64,000 nucleotides of DNA from Acetatifactor sp. GTDB lineage: Bacteria; Bacillota; Clostridia; Lachnospirales; Lachnospiraceae. The notes beneath the pieces were generated by a model, which was not told where the DNA came from, ran no database searches, and saw nothing but the letters and a program-made list of their open reading frames with translations. The DNA lies in the NCBI GenBank assembly GCA_016290775.1, contig JAEEVF010000001.1, positions 248,001-312,000 on the forward strand. Direction: 5' to 3'. Positions 48,601 to 57,375 of this stretch are shown one piece after another. Position 1 is the stretch's first letter, and every line of letters starts with the position of its first letter. A program made the position numbers and the translations under genes.

Positions 48601-49992
48601 GTGATACACCAATATAAAAGTAATGGCCTGAATATCGTGATGGACGTGAACAGCGGTTCCATTCACGTGGTGGATGACATCGTGTATGACATGATCCCGC
48701 TTGTGGAGCCCTTGGTCAACGAGGGAGTCAAGGATCCAGACGTCATCAAGGCGGCCGTAGTACACCTCGCCGGCATTCCCTATCCCGAAGAGGAGATCGG
48801 GGAAGCAGTGGATGAGGTCCTGGAATTGGAAAAGAACGGACAGCTCTTTGCCAAGGACATATATGAAAGTTATGTTTTCGACTTTAAGAAGAGACCCAAC
48901 GTGGTGAAGGCACTTTGCCTCCACATTTCCCATGATTGCAACCTTGCCTGCAAGTATTGCTTTGCGGAAGAGGGCGAATATCATGGCAGAAGGGCTCTCA
49001 TGAGCTTTGAAGTCGGCAAGAAGGCATTGGATTTCCTGGTTGCAAATTCTGGCAACCGTACGAACCTTGAGGTGGATTTCTTCGGCGGCGAACCGCTGAT
49101 GAACTGGCAGGTCGTAAAGGAGCTGGTGGAATACGGACGCAGCATCGAAGAAGCGAACAATAAGAAATTCCGTTTTACGCTGACTACCAATGGCGTGCTC
49201 TTAAATGATGAGATCATGGAATTTGCAAATCGCGAGATGGGCAACGTCGTTCTCAGCATTGACGGCCGAAAGGAAGTTCATGACGCGATGCGGCCTTTCC
49301 GCGGCGGACAGGGCAGTTATGACCTGATCGTGCCGAAGTTCCAGAAGGTTGCAGAGAGCAGAAATCAGACGAACTATTACGTGCGCGGAACCTTTACGCA
49401 TCACAACTTAGATTTCGCTGAGGACGTGATCCATTTGGCAGACCTTGGGTTCAAGCAGATTTCCGTGGAGCCGGTAGTTGCTCAGCCGACGGATGATTAC
49501 GCGATCACTGAAGAAGACCTCCCCAAGCTGAAGGAAGAATATGACAAGCTTGCGATGGAGATGATAAAGCGAAGGAAGGAAGGGAGACCTTTCAATTTCT
49601 TCCACTTCATGATCGACTTAGAGGGTGGTCCCTGCGTTGCCAAAAGGCTTTCCGGATGCGGTTCCGGAACGGAGTATCTTGCCGTAACGCCTTGGGGTGA
49701 TTTCTATCCTTGCCATCAGTTCGTTGGAAACGAAAAGTTCCTGATGGGCAACGTGGACGAGGGGATCGTACGGGACGACATCCGTGACCAGTTCAAGTGC
49801 TGTAACGTCTATGCAAAGGATAAATGCAAAAAGTGCTTTGCAAAGTTTTACTGCAGCGGCGGCTGCGCGGCGAATGCATATAATTTCCACGGCAACGTGA
49901 ATGACGTGTATGAAGTGGGCTGCGAACTGGAAAGAAAACGTGTGGAATGTGCCATCATGCTGAAAGCAACTCAGATGATGGAAGAAGAATAA
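48601..49992 (+). CDS. scfB: SCIFF maturase, radical SAM/SPASM thioether synthase
   Basis: A 463-residue enzyme that forms the thioether cross-link in SCIFF. It starts at GTG behind AGAGGAAG. Residues about 5-95 are a PqqD/RRE-like leader-binding region. The radical SAM cluster is C113-x3-C117-x2-C120 in HDCNLACKYCFAEEG, with the GGEPL SAM-contact motif after it. The SPASM domain near the C-terminus has many cysteines (GCGSGTE, YPCHQF, KCKKCFAKFYCSGGCAANAY, YEVGCELE) for two auxiliary [4Fe-4S] clusters. Its place 94 bases after scfA confirms the assignment. secDF follows 21 bases later. Confidence 0.96.
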   Translation: MIHQYKSNGLNIVMDVNSGSIHVVDDIVYDMIPLVEPLVNEGVKDPDVIKAAVVHLAGIPYPEEEIGEAVDEVLELEKNGQLFAKDIYESYVFDFKKRPNVVKALCLHISHDCNLACKYCFAEEGEYHGRRALMSFEVGKKALDFLVANSGNRTNLEVDFFGGEPLMNWQVVKELVEYGRSIEEANNKKFRFTLTTNGVLLNDEIMEFANREMGNVVLSIDGRKEVHDAMRPFRGGQGSYDLIVPKFQKVAESRNQTNYYVRGTFTHHNLDFAEDVIHLADLGFKQISVEPVVAQPTDDYAITEEDLPKLKEEYDKLAMEMIKRRKEGRPFNFFHFMIDLEGGPCVAKRLSGCGSGTEYLAVTPWGDFYPCHQFVGNEKFLMGNVDEGIVRDDIRDQFKCCNVYAKDKCKKCFAKFYCSGGCAANAYNFHGNVNDVYEVGCELERKRVECAIMLKATQMMEEE

Positions 49993-50013
49993 GAGAGTGG
50001 GAAGGGCAAAAAA

Positions 50014-52254
50014 ATGAAAATGAAAAAGAGTACTGCATTCCTTGTCTTGCTCTGCATCGTGCTGGTGCTTGCCGGCGTCATCTACATTGATCTGTTCGGC
50101 GTAGATGCTACCGGAAAGGGCAGCGCGTCAGACATCAAGCTTGGTTTGGACCTGGCCGGCGGCGTGAGCATCACCTATCAGGTGGTTGGCGATGAGGCGC
50201 CTGACAGCACGGACATGAAGGATACGATCTACAAGCTGCAACAGCGTGTAGAAGGCTACAGCACCGAAGCCATCGTATACCAGGAGGGCTTAAACCGTAT
50301 CAACATTGAGATCCCTGGCGTTCAGGATGCCAACAAGATCCTGCAGGAGCTCGGTCGTCCCGGTTCGCTTTATTTCATCCGTGAAAAGGACGATGAGGGG
50401 AATGCGAACTATTCCTATACAAGCTCCGGATACGTTCTGAACAAGACGATCGACGAGATGCTTGCAGACGGTTCCATCACCCTTTCCGGTACGGACGTGG
50501 CATCCGCATCGGCAGGTTATCAGCAGGACAACATGAAGAACAACGAGATTGTCGTGAGTCTTGCCATGACGGAAGAGGGTACGCAGAAGTTTGCCGAGCT
50601 CACGAAGGAAGCATATAACAACAATCATGCAACCATCGCAATCTATTATGACGGTGCCATCGTGACCGCACCTGAAGTACAGGCCATCATCACCGACGGC
50701 CATGCAGTGATCAACGGTCAGAGGACCATTGAAGAAGCAGAGCAGCTTGCATCCACGATCCGTATCGGTGGACTGAAGCTCGAGCTCGAAGAGATCCACT
50801 CCAAGGTGGTGGGCGCTCAGCTTGGTACCGAGGCCATTCAGACGAGCCTTAAGGCAGGCGTGATCGGTCTGATCATCGTCGCAGTCTTCATGATCGCAGT
50901 ATATTTTGTCTCCGGTTTTGCATCCGCGATCGCGCTTTGCATTTACGTTGCACTCGTAGTGCTTTTGATCCGCGGCTTTGACATGACGTTAACTCTGTCC
51001 GGCGTAGCCGGCATCATCCTTTCCATCGGTATGGCGGTGGACGCAAACGTGATCATCTTTGCTCGTATCCGTGAGGAACTTGCAACCGGAAAGACCACAC
51101 AGAGCTCGATCAAGATCGGTTTTGACAAGGCACTTTCCGCCATCGTTGACGGTAACGTAACGACACTGATCGCAGCTGCAGTGCTTCTGTTCCTGGCACC
51201 CGGTTCCATCAAGGGCTTCGCACAGACCTTGGCACTTGGTATTGTTGTTTCCATGTTCACGGCACTTGTAGTGACCAGACTGATCATGAATGCGCTGTAT
51301 GCCATCGGCATCAGGGATGCGAAGTGGTATGGCATCGGTAAGGAAAGAAAGAGCATCAACTTCCTTGGCAAGAAGGGAATCTTCTTTGGCGTTTCCATCG
51401 CAGTGATCGTTGCAGGCTTTATCGTAATGGGCATCAATGCATACAATGGCAAGGACGCGCTGAATTACAGCCTTGAGTTCAAGGGTGGTACCGCAACGAC
51501 CGTAACGTTCAATCAGAAGATGAGCCTTGAGGAAGCAGACCAGAAGGTAACGCCCGTGATCACCGAGGTGACCGGCAGCGCCGTTCAGGTTCAGACCGTA
51601 CAGGATTCCAACGAGATCATCTTCAAGACCAATACCTTAAACGTAGATCAGAGAGCAGCCCTTGAGGATCGCCTGGTAAGCGACTTTGGCGTTGACAGAA
51701 GCATGATCACCACTGAGACCATCAGCTCCACCATCAGTAACGAGATGAAGCGTGACACCATCATCGCAGTACTGGTAGCGATCGCATGCATGCTCCTTTA
51801 CATCAGGATCCGTTTCAGCGACATTCGTTTCGGTGTCAGCAGTATCGCGGCACTGATGCACGACGTGCTTGTGGTTTTGGCATTCTATGCAGCCGCAAGA
51901 GTCTCCGTTGGTAACACCTTTATCGCATGTATGCTGACGATCGTAGGTTATTCGATCAACGCCTCCATCGTTATCTTTGACCGCGTGCGTGAAAACCTTG
52001 CGGAAAAGAGCAGACAGGAGACCATCGAAGACGTGGTCAACAAGAGTATCACTCAGACGCTCAGCAGAAGCATTTTCACCTCCCTGACGACGTTTGTCAT
52101 GGTGGCATGCCTCTACGTGCTCGGCGTGACCAGCATCCGCGATTTTGCGCTTCCTTTGATGGTAGGCATTGTGTGTGGTGCATATTCGTCCGTATGTATC
52201 GTTGGCGGACTGTGGTTTGTACTCCGCAAGAAATTCCCTGCGAAGGCAAAATAA
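50014..52254 (+). CDS. secDF: SecDF fusion, protein translocation motor
   Basis: A 746-residue fusion of SecD and SecF in one polypeptide that uses the proton gradient to help SecYEG release exported proteins. SecD half (1-440): TM1 at 8-27, the first periplasmic domain with DIKLGLDLAGGVSITYQV, and the RND-type segment GMAVDANVIIFARIREEL. SecF half (450-746): TM at 457-480, LEFKGGTATTVTF, and SINASIVIFDRVRENLAEK in the second membrane block. Fusion is known from B. subtilis and many Clostridia. It follows scfB closely, so SCIFF biogenesis and the Sec motor may be co-transcribed. Confidence 0.95.
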   Translation: MKMKKSTAFLVLLCIVLVLAGVIYIDLFGVDATGKGSASDIKLGLDLAGGVSITYQVVGDEAPDSTDMKDTIYKLQQRVEGYSTEAIVYQEGLNRINIEIPGVQDANKILQELGRPGSLYFIREKDDEGNANYSYTSSGYVLNKTIDEMLADGSITLSGTDVASASAGYQQDNMKNNEIVVSLAMTEEGTQKFAELTKEAYNNNHATIAIYYDGAIVTAPEVQAIITDGHAVINGQRTIEEAEQLASTIRIGGLKLELEEIHSKVVGAQLGTEAIQTSLKAGVIGLIIVAVFMIAVYFVSGFASAIALCIYVALVVLLIRGFDMTLTLSGVAGIILSIGMAVDANVIIFARIREELATGKTTQSSIKIGFDKALSAIVDGNVTTLIAAAVLLFLAPGSIKGFAQTLALGIVVSMFTALVVTRLIMNALYAIGIRDAKWYGIGKERKSINFLGKKGIFFGVSIAVIVAGFIVMGINAYNGKDALNYSLEFKGGTATTVTFNQKMSLEEADQKVTPVITEVTGSAVQVQTVQDSNEIIFKTNTLNVDQRAALEDRLVSDFGVDRSMITTETISSTISNEMKRDTIIAVLVAIACMLLYIRIRFSDIRFGVSSIAALMHDVLVVLAFYAAARVSVGNTFIACMLTIVGYSINASIVIFDRVRENLAEKSRQETIEDVVNKSITQTLSRSIFTSLTTFVMVACLYVLGVTSIRDFALPLMVGIVCGAYSSVCIVGGLWFVLRKKFPAKAK

Positions 52255-52268
52255 GAATAAGGTTTACG

Positions 52269-52304
52269 GAGGCTGCCCAGAATGCTTTTGGGCAGCCTCT
52301 TTTT
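52269..52304 (+). terminator. Intrinsic terminator after secDF
   Basis: GAGGCTGCCCA and TGGGCAGCCTC pair perfectly over 11 bp around a 9-base loop, followed by TTTTT, 18 bases before the recJ start. recJ may depend on read-through or on a promoter inside secDF. Confidence 0.88.
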
Positions 52305-52321
52305 CACAAAAGGAGCTTGCC

Positions 52322-54118
52322 ATGGAAAAATGGTTTATGTATGCGAAGAAGGCAGATTTCGGAGAATGGGCCAAGGCGCTTGGCGTGGAACCCGTGGTCG
52401 CAAGGATCTTGCGAAACCGGGATCTTCTTGACGTGGAAGAGGCCAGGAAATTTCTGTACGGAAGCCTTTTGGATTGCCATTCGCCCATGCTCCTTCGGGA
52501 CGTATCGCAGGCTGCGGAGCATCTTTTCTTTGCGATCCGCGCAGGAAAAAGGATCCGTGTCATCGGAGATTATGACGTGGATGGCATCTGCTCATCGTTT
52601 CTGCTTGTGAGCGGACTTTCCAAGCTTGGCGCCGACGTTGACGTGGCGATCCCTCACCGGATCCATGACGGCTACGGTTTGAACGAAAACCTGATCCGTG
52701 AGGCTGCGAAGGACGGCGTGAAATTGGTCTTGACCTGCGACAATGGCATAGCGGCAGCGGAACCGATCTCGCTTGCAAAGGATCTCGGCATGGACGTGAT
52801 CGTGACGGATCATCACGAGATCCCGTATGTCCTTGAGGACGGGCAAAAGCGTGAACTCTTACCGAAGGCCCTTGCCGTCGTTGATCCAAAGCGGGCGGAG
52901 GATTCTTATCCCTTCCCGGGAATCTGCGGCTGTGCGGTGGCATATAAGCTCCTTCTTGCCATGAAAGAGGAATTGGATCAAGGGAAAGCAGTTTGGCCGA
53001 AGGGTAGCGATCCGCAGGGCTTCGCATCGGAGCTGGATGAATTGCTGGAGGTGGTTGCTTTTGCGACGGTCTGCGACGTCATGGAACTCAAGGATGAGAA
53101 TCGCATCTACGTGCGGGAAGGATTAAACAGGCTGCGCAACACGAAGAATCTGGGCCTTCGCGCGCTGATGGAGGTCAATGGACTGGACCTGGCGACAATT
53201 TCAGCTTATCATCTAGGCTTTGTTCTCGGACCGTGTCTGAACGCAACGGGGCGGCTTGACACTGCGCAACGTGCGCTGGAGCTATTGCAGAGCAAGGACG
53301 TGGTGGCTGCGACGAGGCATGCCAGGGATCTTAAGGAACTGAACGATAGCCGAAAGAACATGACACAGCAAGGGATCGATCTTGCGATGGAAGTGATCCA
53401 AAAGCAGGGCATGGAGAAGGACAAAGTGCTTGTGGTATATCTTCCCGAAGTGCATGAGAGCCTTGCAGGGATCATCGCCGGAAGGATTCGAGAGAACATC
53501 GGGCGTCCTGCATTTCTTCTGACCAAGGGCGAGGATGGCGTAAAGGGCTCCGGACGATCGGTGGAAGGATATCACATGTATGATGCGCTGACGAAGGCGG
53601 GGCATCTTCTTACGAAATTTGGCGGACACGCCATGGCCGCGGGACTGTCGCTCCCGGAAGAAAACGTGGAGGCGCTTCGCGCGCGGCTCAATGAGGACTG
53701 TGCACTGACGGAAGAGGACTTTATCCCCGTACTCCACGTGGATGCGGAGATGCCGATGGATTATGCTTCCATGGAACTCGCAAAACAATTAGAGATCCTA
53801 GAGCCTTTTGGCGTAGGAAATCCGAAGCCTTTGTTTGCACAGAGGAACCTTACGTTCCTTGCGGGCACACGCATGGGCAGGGACGGAAAATACGGGCGCT
53901 TTACGGCGCAAACGCCCGAGGGGAAAAGGCTTCAGGTGGTCTTTTTTGGCAACATGGATGCATTTGGAGAGTATCTTGACGAGAAGTTTGGGCAGGGAAG
54001 CTTTCAGGAACTGCTAGGCCAGCGCGGACACTTTGCCCTGACGATACTTTATCAGCTTGGGATCAATTCCTATCACGGGAAGGAAGAACTGCAATTCCTG
54101 ATGAAATCCTATAAATAG
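52322..54118 (+). CDS. recJ: Single-stranded-DNA-specific exonuclease RecJ
   Basis: A 598-residue 5'-3' ssDNA exonuclease of the DHH family used in recombination and mismatch/base excision repair. Metal motifs: DYDVDGICSSFLLV (motif I), VLTCDNGIAA (II), IVTDHHEIPY (III, DHH) and ICGCAVAYKLL (IV). The DHHA1 domain follows with GRSVEGYHMYDAL and FGGHAMAAGLSL, then the C-terminal OB fold. AAAGGAG before the ATG at 52322 fixes the start, although the frame runs open to 52169 inside secDF. Length agrees with the core RecJ of about 560-600. Confidence 0.95.
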   Translation: MEKWFMYAKKADFGEWAKALGVEPVVARILRNRDLLDVEEARKFLYGSLLDCHSPMLLRDVSQAAEHLFFAIRAGKRIRVIGDYDVDGICSSFLLVSGLSKLGADVDVAIPHRIHDGYGLNENLIREAAKDGVKLVLTCDNGIAAAEPISLAKDLGMDVIVTDHHEIPYVLEDGQKRELLPKALAVVDPKRAEDSYPFPGICGCAVAYKLLLAMKEELDQGKAVWPKGSDPQGFASELDELLEVVAFATVCDVMELKDENRIYVREGLNRLRNTKNLGLRALMEVNGLDLATISAYHLGFVLGPCLNATGRLDTAQRALELLQSKDVVAATRHARDLKELNDSRKNMTQQGIDLAMEVIQKQGMEKDKVLVVYLPEVHESLAGIIAGRIRENIGRPAFLLTKGEDGVKGSGRSVEGYHMYDALTKAGHLLTKFGGHAMAAGLSLPEENVEALRARLNEDCALTEEDFIPVLHVDAEMPMDYASMELAKQLEILEPFGVGNPKPLFAQRNLTFLAGTRMGRDGKYGRFTAQTPEGKRLQVVFFGNMDAFGEYLDEKFGQGSFQELLGQRGHFALTILYQLGINSYHGKEELQFLMKSYK

Positions 54119-54165
54119 GACAAATTTTTATGATTTTTTTCAAGTTTTAGGAAAAAGTTTATTTT

Positions 54166-54200
54166 TTGTACACAAACTGTACACATTTCTCCTGTACAAT
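54166..54200 (+). promoter_or_regulatory. Candidate promoter with TGTACA repeats, upstream of small RNA
   Basis: TACAAT at 54195-54200 is a good -10 box, but no consensus -35 stands 16-18 bases upstream. Instead TGTACA occurs at 54167, 54178 and 54193; the first two are 11 bases apart and cover the -35 region, as expected for a promoter that needs a tandem-site activator. Confidence 0.4.
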
Positions 54201-54206
54201 GTCCTT

Positions 54207-54289
54207 AGATAGTTCTTTATGGACTATCTCCCCCCCTCATAAGAAAGTGGAAGAGCCGCACGAACGTGTGGCTCTTTCGCTTTCTTATG
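54207..54289 (+). ncRNA. Candidate C-rich small regulatory RNA
   Basis: A 302-base gap between recJ and priA contains an apparent compact RNA gene. A 9-bp hairpin, AGATAGTTC/GGACTATCT with a TTTAT loop (54207-54229), is followed by an unpaired C7 tract (54230-54236), then a long hairpin (54239-54288) whose core AGAGCC.CAC/GTG.GGCTCT is followed by TTTCGCTTTCTT. Hairpin, unpaired C tract and terminator is the layout of several Gram-positive trans-acting sRNAs that pair with Shine-Dalgarno sequences. The -10 at 54195-54200 predicts transcription start near 54207. Alternatively the long hairpin is only the recJ terminator, and the short one an accident. Confidence 0.5.
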
Positions 54290-54352
54290 CAGATCCTTTT
54301 TTATCGTGGTCATTTCCGTACTAAAACAGCAAAAAACATGCGAATTCTTTCC

Positions 54353-54381
54353 TTGAATGGCAAGGATTCCTATGGTAAAGT
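54353..54381 (+). promoter_or_regulatory. priA promoter
   Basis: TTGAAT at 54353-54358, a 17-base spacer and TAAAGT at 54376-54381, 39 bases before the priA start. Confidence 0.55.
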
Positions 54382-54420
54382 GGTAGTTGAGAGATTTTTA
54401 AGAAGGAGCTTTGTCTGGGC

Positions 54421-56649
54421 ATGCAATTTGCGGACGTCATCGTTGACATTTCACTGGACAAATTGGATAAAAGCTTTCAGTATAAGGTGCCGGAAAGATT
54501 AGAAGGGCAGCTTACTCCTGGCATGTGCGTCATGATCCCTTTTGGGACGGGCAATCGTCAGGTGAAGGGATACTGTATTGGCCTTGGAGATGAGGCCAAG
54601 GTTGCGCCGGAAAAGCTCAAGGAGATTTCTGGTATCGCAATGCGGGAAGCGGGCGGCGAGGACGTCAGCATCGCTTTGGCTGCATGGATCCGTGAGAATT
54701 ACGGATCTACTATGATCCAGGCTTTGAAGACGGTCCTGCCCATGCGAAAGTCCGTGCAAAAGCTGCTCCGTCGCACAATCGAAAGAACCGCCTCGAGAGA
54801 GGAATTGCTCTCCATGCTCGGAGAGAGTCAAAGGAAGCGCCAGGTTGCGAAAGCAAGGCTTTTGGAAGAACTCCTTAGTGAAGAACGGATCCCCTATGAG
54901 TGGGTAACGGGAAAACTAAACGTCAGCGCGCAGACGATCACGTCCCTCGAGAGAGCCGGCGCACTTCGGATCGTAAGTGCTGAGAGCTTTCGCAATCCCG
55001 TAAAGTTTGGAGAGGAAAAGCGGGATGACAAATCGCTGAGCACGGAACAGGCAAAGATCCTGGACGACATTTTTGCGGAATATGATCAAGGAGTGCGAAA
55101 AACATATCTGCTCCACGGCATTACGGGCAGTGGAAAGACGGAAGTCTACGTGCGCCTTGCAGACGGCGTTGTCAGCCGCGGCAGGCAGGTGATCGTACTC
55201 ATTCCGGAGATCGCCCTGACCTATCAGACGCTGCTTCGCTTTTACAGGCATTTTGGCGACAGGGTCAGCGTGATGAATTCCACACTTTCGGCCGGTGAGA
55301 AATATGATCAGTGTCAACGCGCTAAAAATGGAGAGATCGACGTGATCATCGGCCCTCGTTCCGCGTTGTTCACGCCATTTCCGAACCTAGGCCTGATCAT
55401 CATGGACGAGGAACATGAGGCGAGCTATAAGAGTGAGAGTTCGCCGAAATATCATGCGCGAGAGACCGCGGAAAAGCTTGCGGAACTGACGGGAGCCTCC
55501 GTGGTGCTCGGAAGCGCAACGCCCTCCGTGGAAGCATATTATAACGCCACCCAGGGAAAATACGGTATGTTTCGCCTGACACAGCGACTCACGGGAGGAA
55601 TGCTCCCGAAGGTCGAGGTCGTGGACCTGAGAGAGGAGCTGAAGGCAGGAAATCGATCGATCTTTAGCAGGCGCCTTCAAGAACTCCTTGCGGACAGGCT
55701 TGAAAAAGGGCAGCAGAGCATGCTGTTCTTAAACCGCAGGGGGTATGCAGGGTTTGTTTCCTGCAGAAGCTGTGGCTATGTCATGAAGTGCCCGCATTGT
55801 GACGTTTCGCTTTCGGAACACTATGGCGGAAAAATGATCTGTCATTATTGCGGTTATCGAACGCAAAAGCCTACTGTCTGTCCTTCCTGCGGATCCAAGT
55901 ATATTCTCGGATTTAAGGCGGGAACGCAGCAGATCGAGGAGAAGCTAAAGGAACTCTTCCCCGGGATCCGAACGCTCCGTATGGACCGAGACACGACGAC
56001 CACAAAGGACAGCTATGAACAGATCCTTGGTGCCTTTGCGAGTCAGGAAGCGGACGTTCTTGTCGGAACGCAGATGATCGTGAAGGGGCATGATTTCCCG
56101 AACGTGACGCTGGTCGGCGTTTTGGCGGCGGATCTTTCGCTTGGCGTTTCGGACTATCGCGCAGGCGAGCGGACCTTCCAGCTTTTGACGCAGGCCGTTG
56201 GACGCGCGGGGCGTGGCGCGGAGCCAGGAGTGGCCGTGATTCAGACCTATCAGCCTGAACACTATGCCGTCGCACATTCCGTGGCGCAGGATTATGAGGG
56301 CTTTTACGAAGAGGAGATCCTCTACAGACAGCTCGGAGGATACCCGCCGGTCATGCATCTTCTGGCCGTGCAGGTGTTTGCAACCGAGGAAGCATCCGGC
56401 CGAAAGCTGGCAGAGTTCCTTGCTGCGGACGTGAAAAAACGACCGGACCATGAGGAGTTTGCCGTCCTTGGACCAGGCGCCGCACAGATCGGAAAGGTCA
56501 ACGACGTCTACCGATCCGTGTTCTACGTCAAGGCATCAAGTTATCAAAAGCTGGTAGAAGTGAAAGATGCCCTGGAAACCGCCCTCGCCGCCCTCCCCCC
56601 CACCAAAAACATTGTACAGTTTGATTTTGACCCCATGAACTTTTTATGA
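54421..56649 (+). CDS. priA: Primosomal protein N' (replication restart helicase)
   Basis: A 742-residue 3'-5' helicase that reloads the replisome at stalled forks. The N-terminal 3'-DNA-binding domain (FADVIVDISLDKLDKSFQYK) is followed by the helicase core: Walker A HGITGSGKTEVYV near residue 238, DEEH box IIMDEEHEASYK, and motifs IV-VI in the second lobe (QEADVLVGTQMIVKGHDFPN, AVGRAGRGAEPG). Eight cysteines in SCRSCGYVMKCPHCD, MICHYCGY and VCPSCG between the lobes bind two zinc ions for primosome assembly. Length is typical. The def promoter begins inside its last codons. Confidence 0.96.
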   Translation: MQFADVIVDISLDKLDKSFQYKVPERLEGQLTPGMCVMIPFGTGNRQVKGYCIGLGDEAKVAPEKLKEISGIAMREAGGEDVSIALAAWIRENYGSTMIQALKTVLPMRKSVQKLLRRTIERTASREELLSMLGESQRKRQVAKARLLEELLSEERIPYEWVTGKLNVSAQTITSLERAGALRIVSAESFRNPVKFGEEKRDDKSLSTEQAKILDDIFAEYDQGVRKTYLLHGITGSGKTEVYVRLADGVVSRGRQVIVLIPEIALTYQTLLRFYRHFGDRVSVMNSTLSAGEKYDQCQRAKNGEIDVIIGPRSALFTPFPNLGLIIMDEEHEASYKSESSPKYHARETAEKLAELTGASVVLGSATPSVEAYYNATQGKYGMFRLTQRLTGGMLPKVEVVDLREELKAGNRSIFSRRLQELLADRLEKGQQSMLFLNRRGYAGFVSCRSCGYVMKCPHCDVSLSEHYGGKMICHYCGYRTQKPTVCPSCGSKYILGFKAGTQQIEEKLKELFPGIRTLRMDRDTTTTKDSYEQILGAFASQEADVLVGTQMIVKGHDFPNVTLVGVLAADLSLGVSDYRAGERTFQLLTQAVGRAGRGAEPGVAVIQTYQPEHYAVAHSVAQDYEGFYEEEILYRQLGGYPPVMHLLAVQVFATEEASGRKLAEFLAADVKKRPDHEEFAVLGPGAAQIGKVNDVYRSVFYVKASSYQKLVEVKDALETALAALPPTKNIVQFDFDPMNFL

Positions 56650-56655
56650 TATAAT
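56627..56655 (+). promoter_or_regulatory. Promoter of the def-fmt-rsmB-rlmN-stp-prkC operon
   Basis: TTGACC at 56627-56632, a 17-base spacer and a perfect TATAAT at 56650-56655, overlapping the priA stop codon. Start of transcription would be near 56662. Confidence 0.82.
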
Positions 56656-56778
56656 ATATGCGCCAAGAAAAACAAGCGGCGCCGAAGGCGACATTTGTTT
56701 TTCTGCGCATATATTAACGAGAAAGCGCGATTGCGAAGCAAGCGCAAGAAGCCGCGCGAGCGGCGAGCTTTCGAGTTA
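56652..56778 (+). other. Structured 5' leader / palindromic region upstream of def
   Basis: TAATATATGCGC (56652-56663) pairs with GCGCATATATTA (56705-56716), enclosing AGAAAAACAA/TTGTTTTTCT (56666-56675/56695-56704) and a GGCGCC core. A second block at about 56722-56778 is closed by GAAAGC/GCTTTC and contains GCGC-N13-GCGC and GCCGC-GCGA-GCGGC hairpins, a possible three-way junction. The first palindrome overlaps the -10 box; the second would be transcribed as leader before the def ribosome site. Confidence 0.5.
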
Positions 56779-56807
56779 CTATTCCACACCTTGAAAGGAC
56801 CCACACC

Positions 56808-57305
56808 ATGGCTATTCGTAACATTCGCGAGATGGGCGATCCCATCCTGGAAAAAACATGTAAAGAAGTAAAGGAGGTCACGCCCCGCGTACGCGAGCTC
56901 ATAGAAGACATGCTCGACACCATGTATGAGGCAAACGGCGTTGGCCTTGCCGCACCACAGGTCGGCATCCTTAAGCGCATCGTCGTGATCGACGTAACGG
57001 GCGAAGACCCTTACATCCTGATCAATCCCAAGATCATCGAGGCTGACGGCGAGCAGACCGGCCCCGAAGGATGCCTTAGCATTCCCGGAAAGAGCGGCAT
57101 CGTGACAAGACCGAATCATGTCAAGGCCCAGGCATTTGACATCAACATGCGCCTCTATGAGATCGAGGGCGAAGAGCTTCTTGCCCGCGCCATCTGTCAT
57201 GAACTCGATCACCTTGACGGACATCTCTATGTCGAGAAGGTTGAAGGCGAACTGATGGACGTACAGCCTGCAGAGCCGACGGACGAAGAGGAAGAACGTC
57301 ACTAG
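56808..57305 (+). CDS. def: Peptide deformylase
   Basis: A 165-residue metalloenzyme removing the N-terminal formyl group from new proteins. All three motifs are present: GVGLAAPQVG (I), EGCLSIPG with the metal-binding Cys (II), and HELDHLDGHL with the two His and the catalytic Glu (III). Motif II is EGCLSIPG, with the I where many have V. TTGAAAGGACC precedes the ATG. Followed by fmt, the formylating enzyme, in the usual order. Confidence 0.97.
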   Translation: MAIRNIREMGDPILEKTCKEVKEVTPRVRELIEDMLDTMYEANGVGLAAPQVGILKRIVVIDVTGEDPYILINPKIIEADGEQTGPEGCLSIPGKSGIVTRPNHVKAQAFDINMRLYEIEGEELLARAICHELDHLDGHLYVEKVEGELMDVQPAEPTDEEEERH

Positions 57306-57375
57306 AACTGATGGGCGTTCGACAGGCGGAGCGTCGGACGAAGAATAATCGTTATAACGAAAGCGAGAAGACAAC

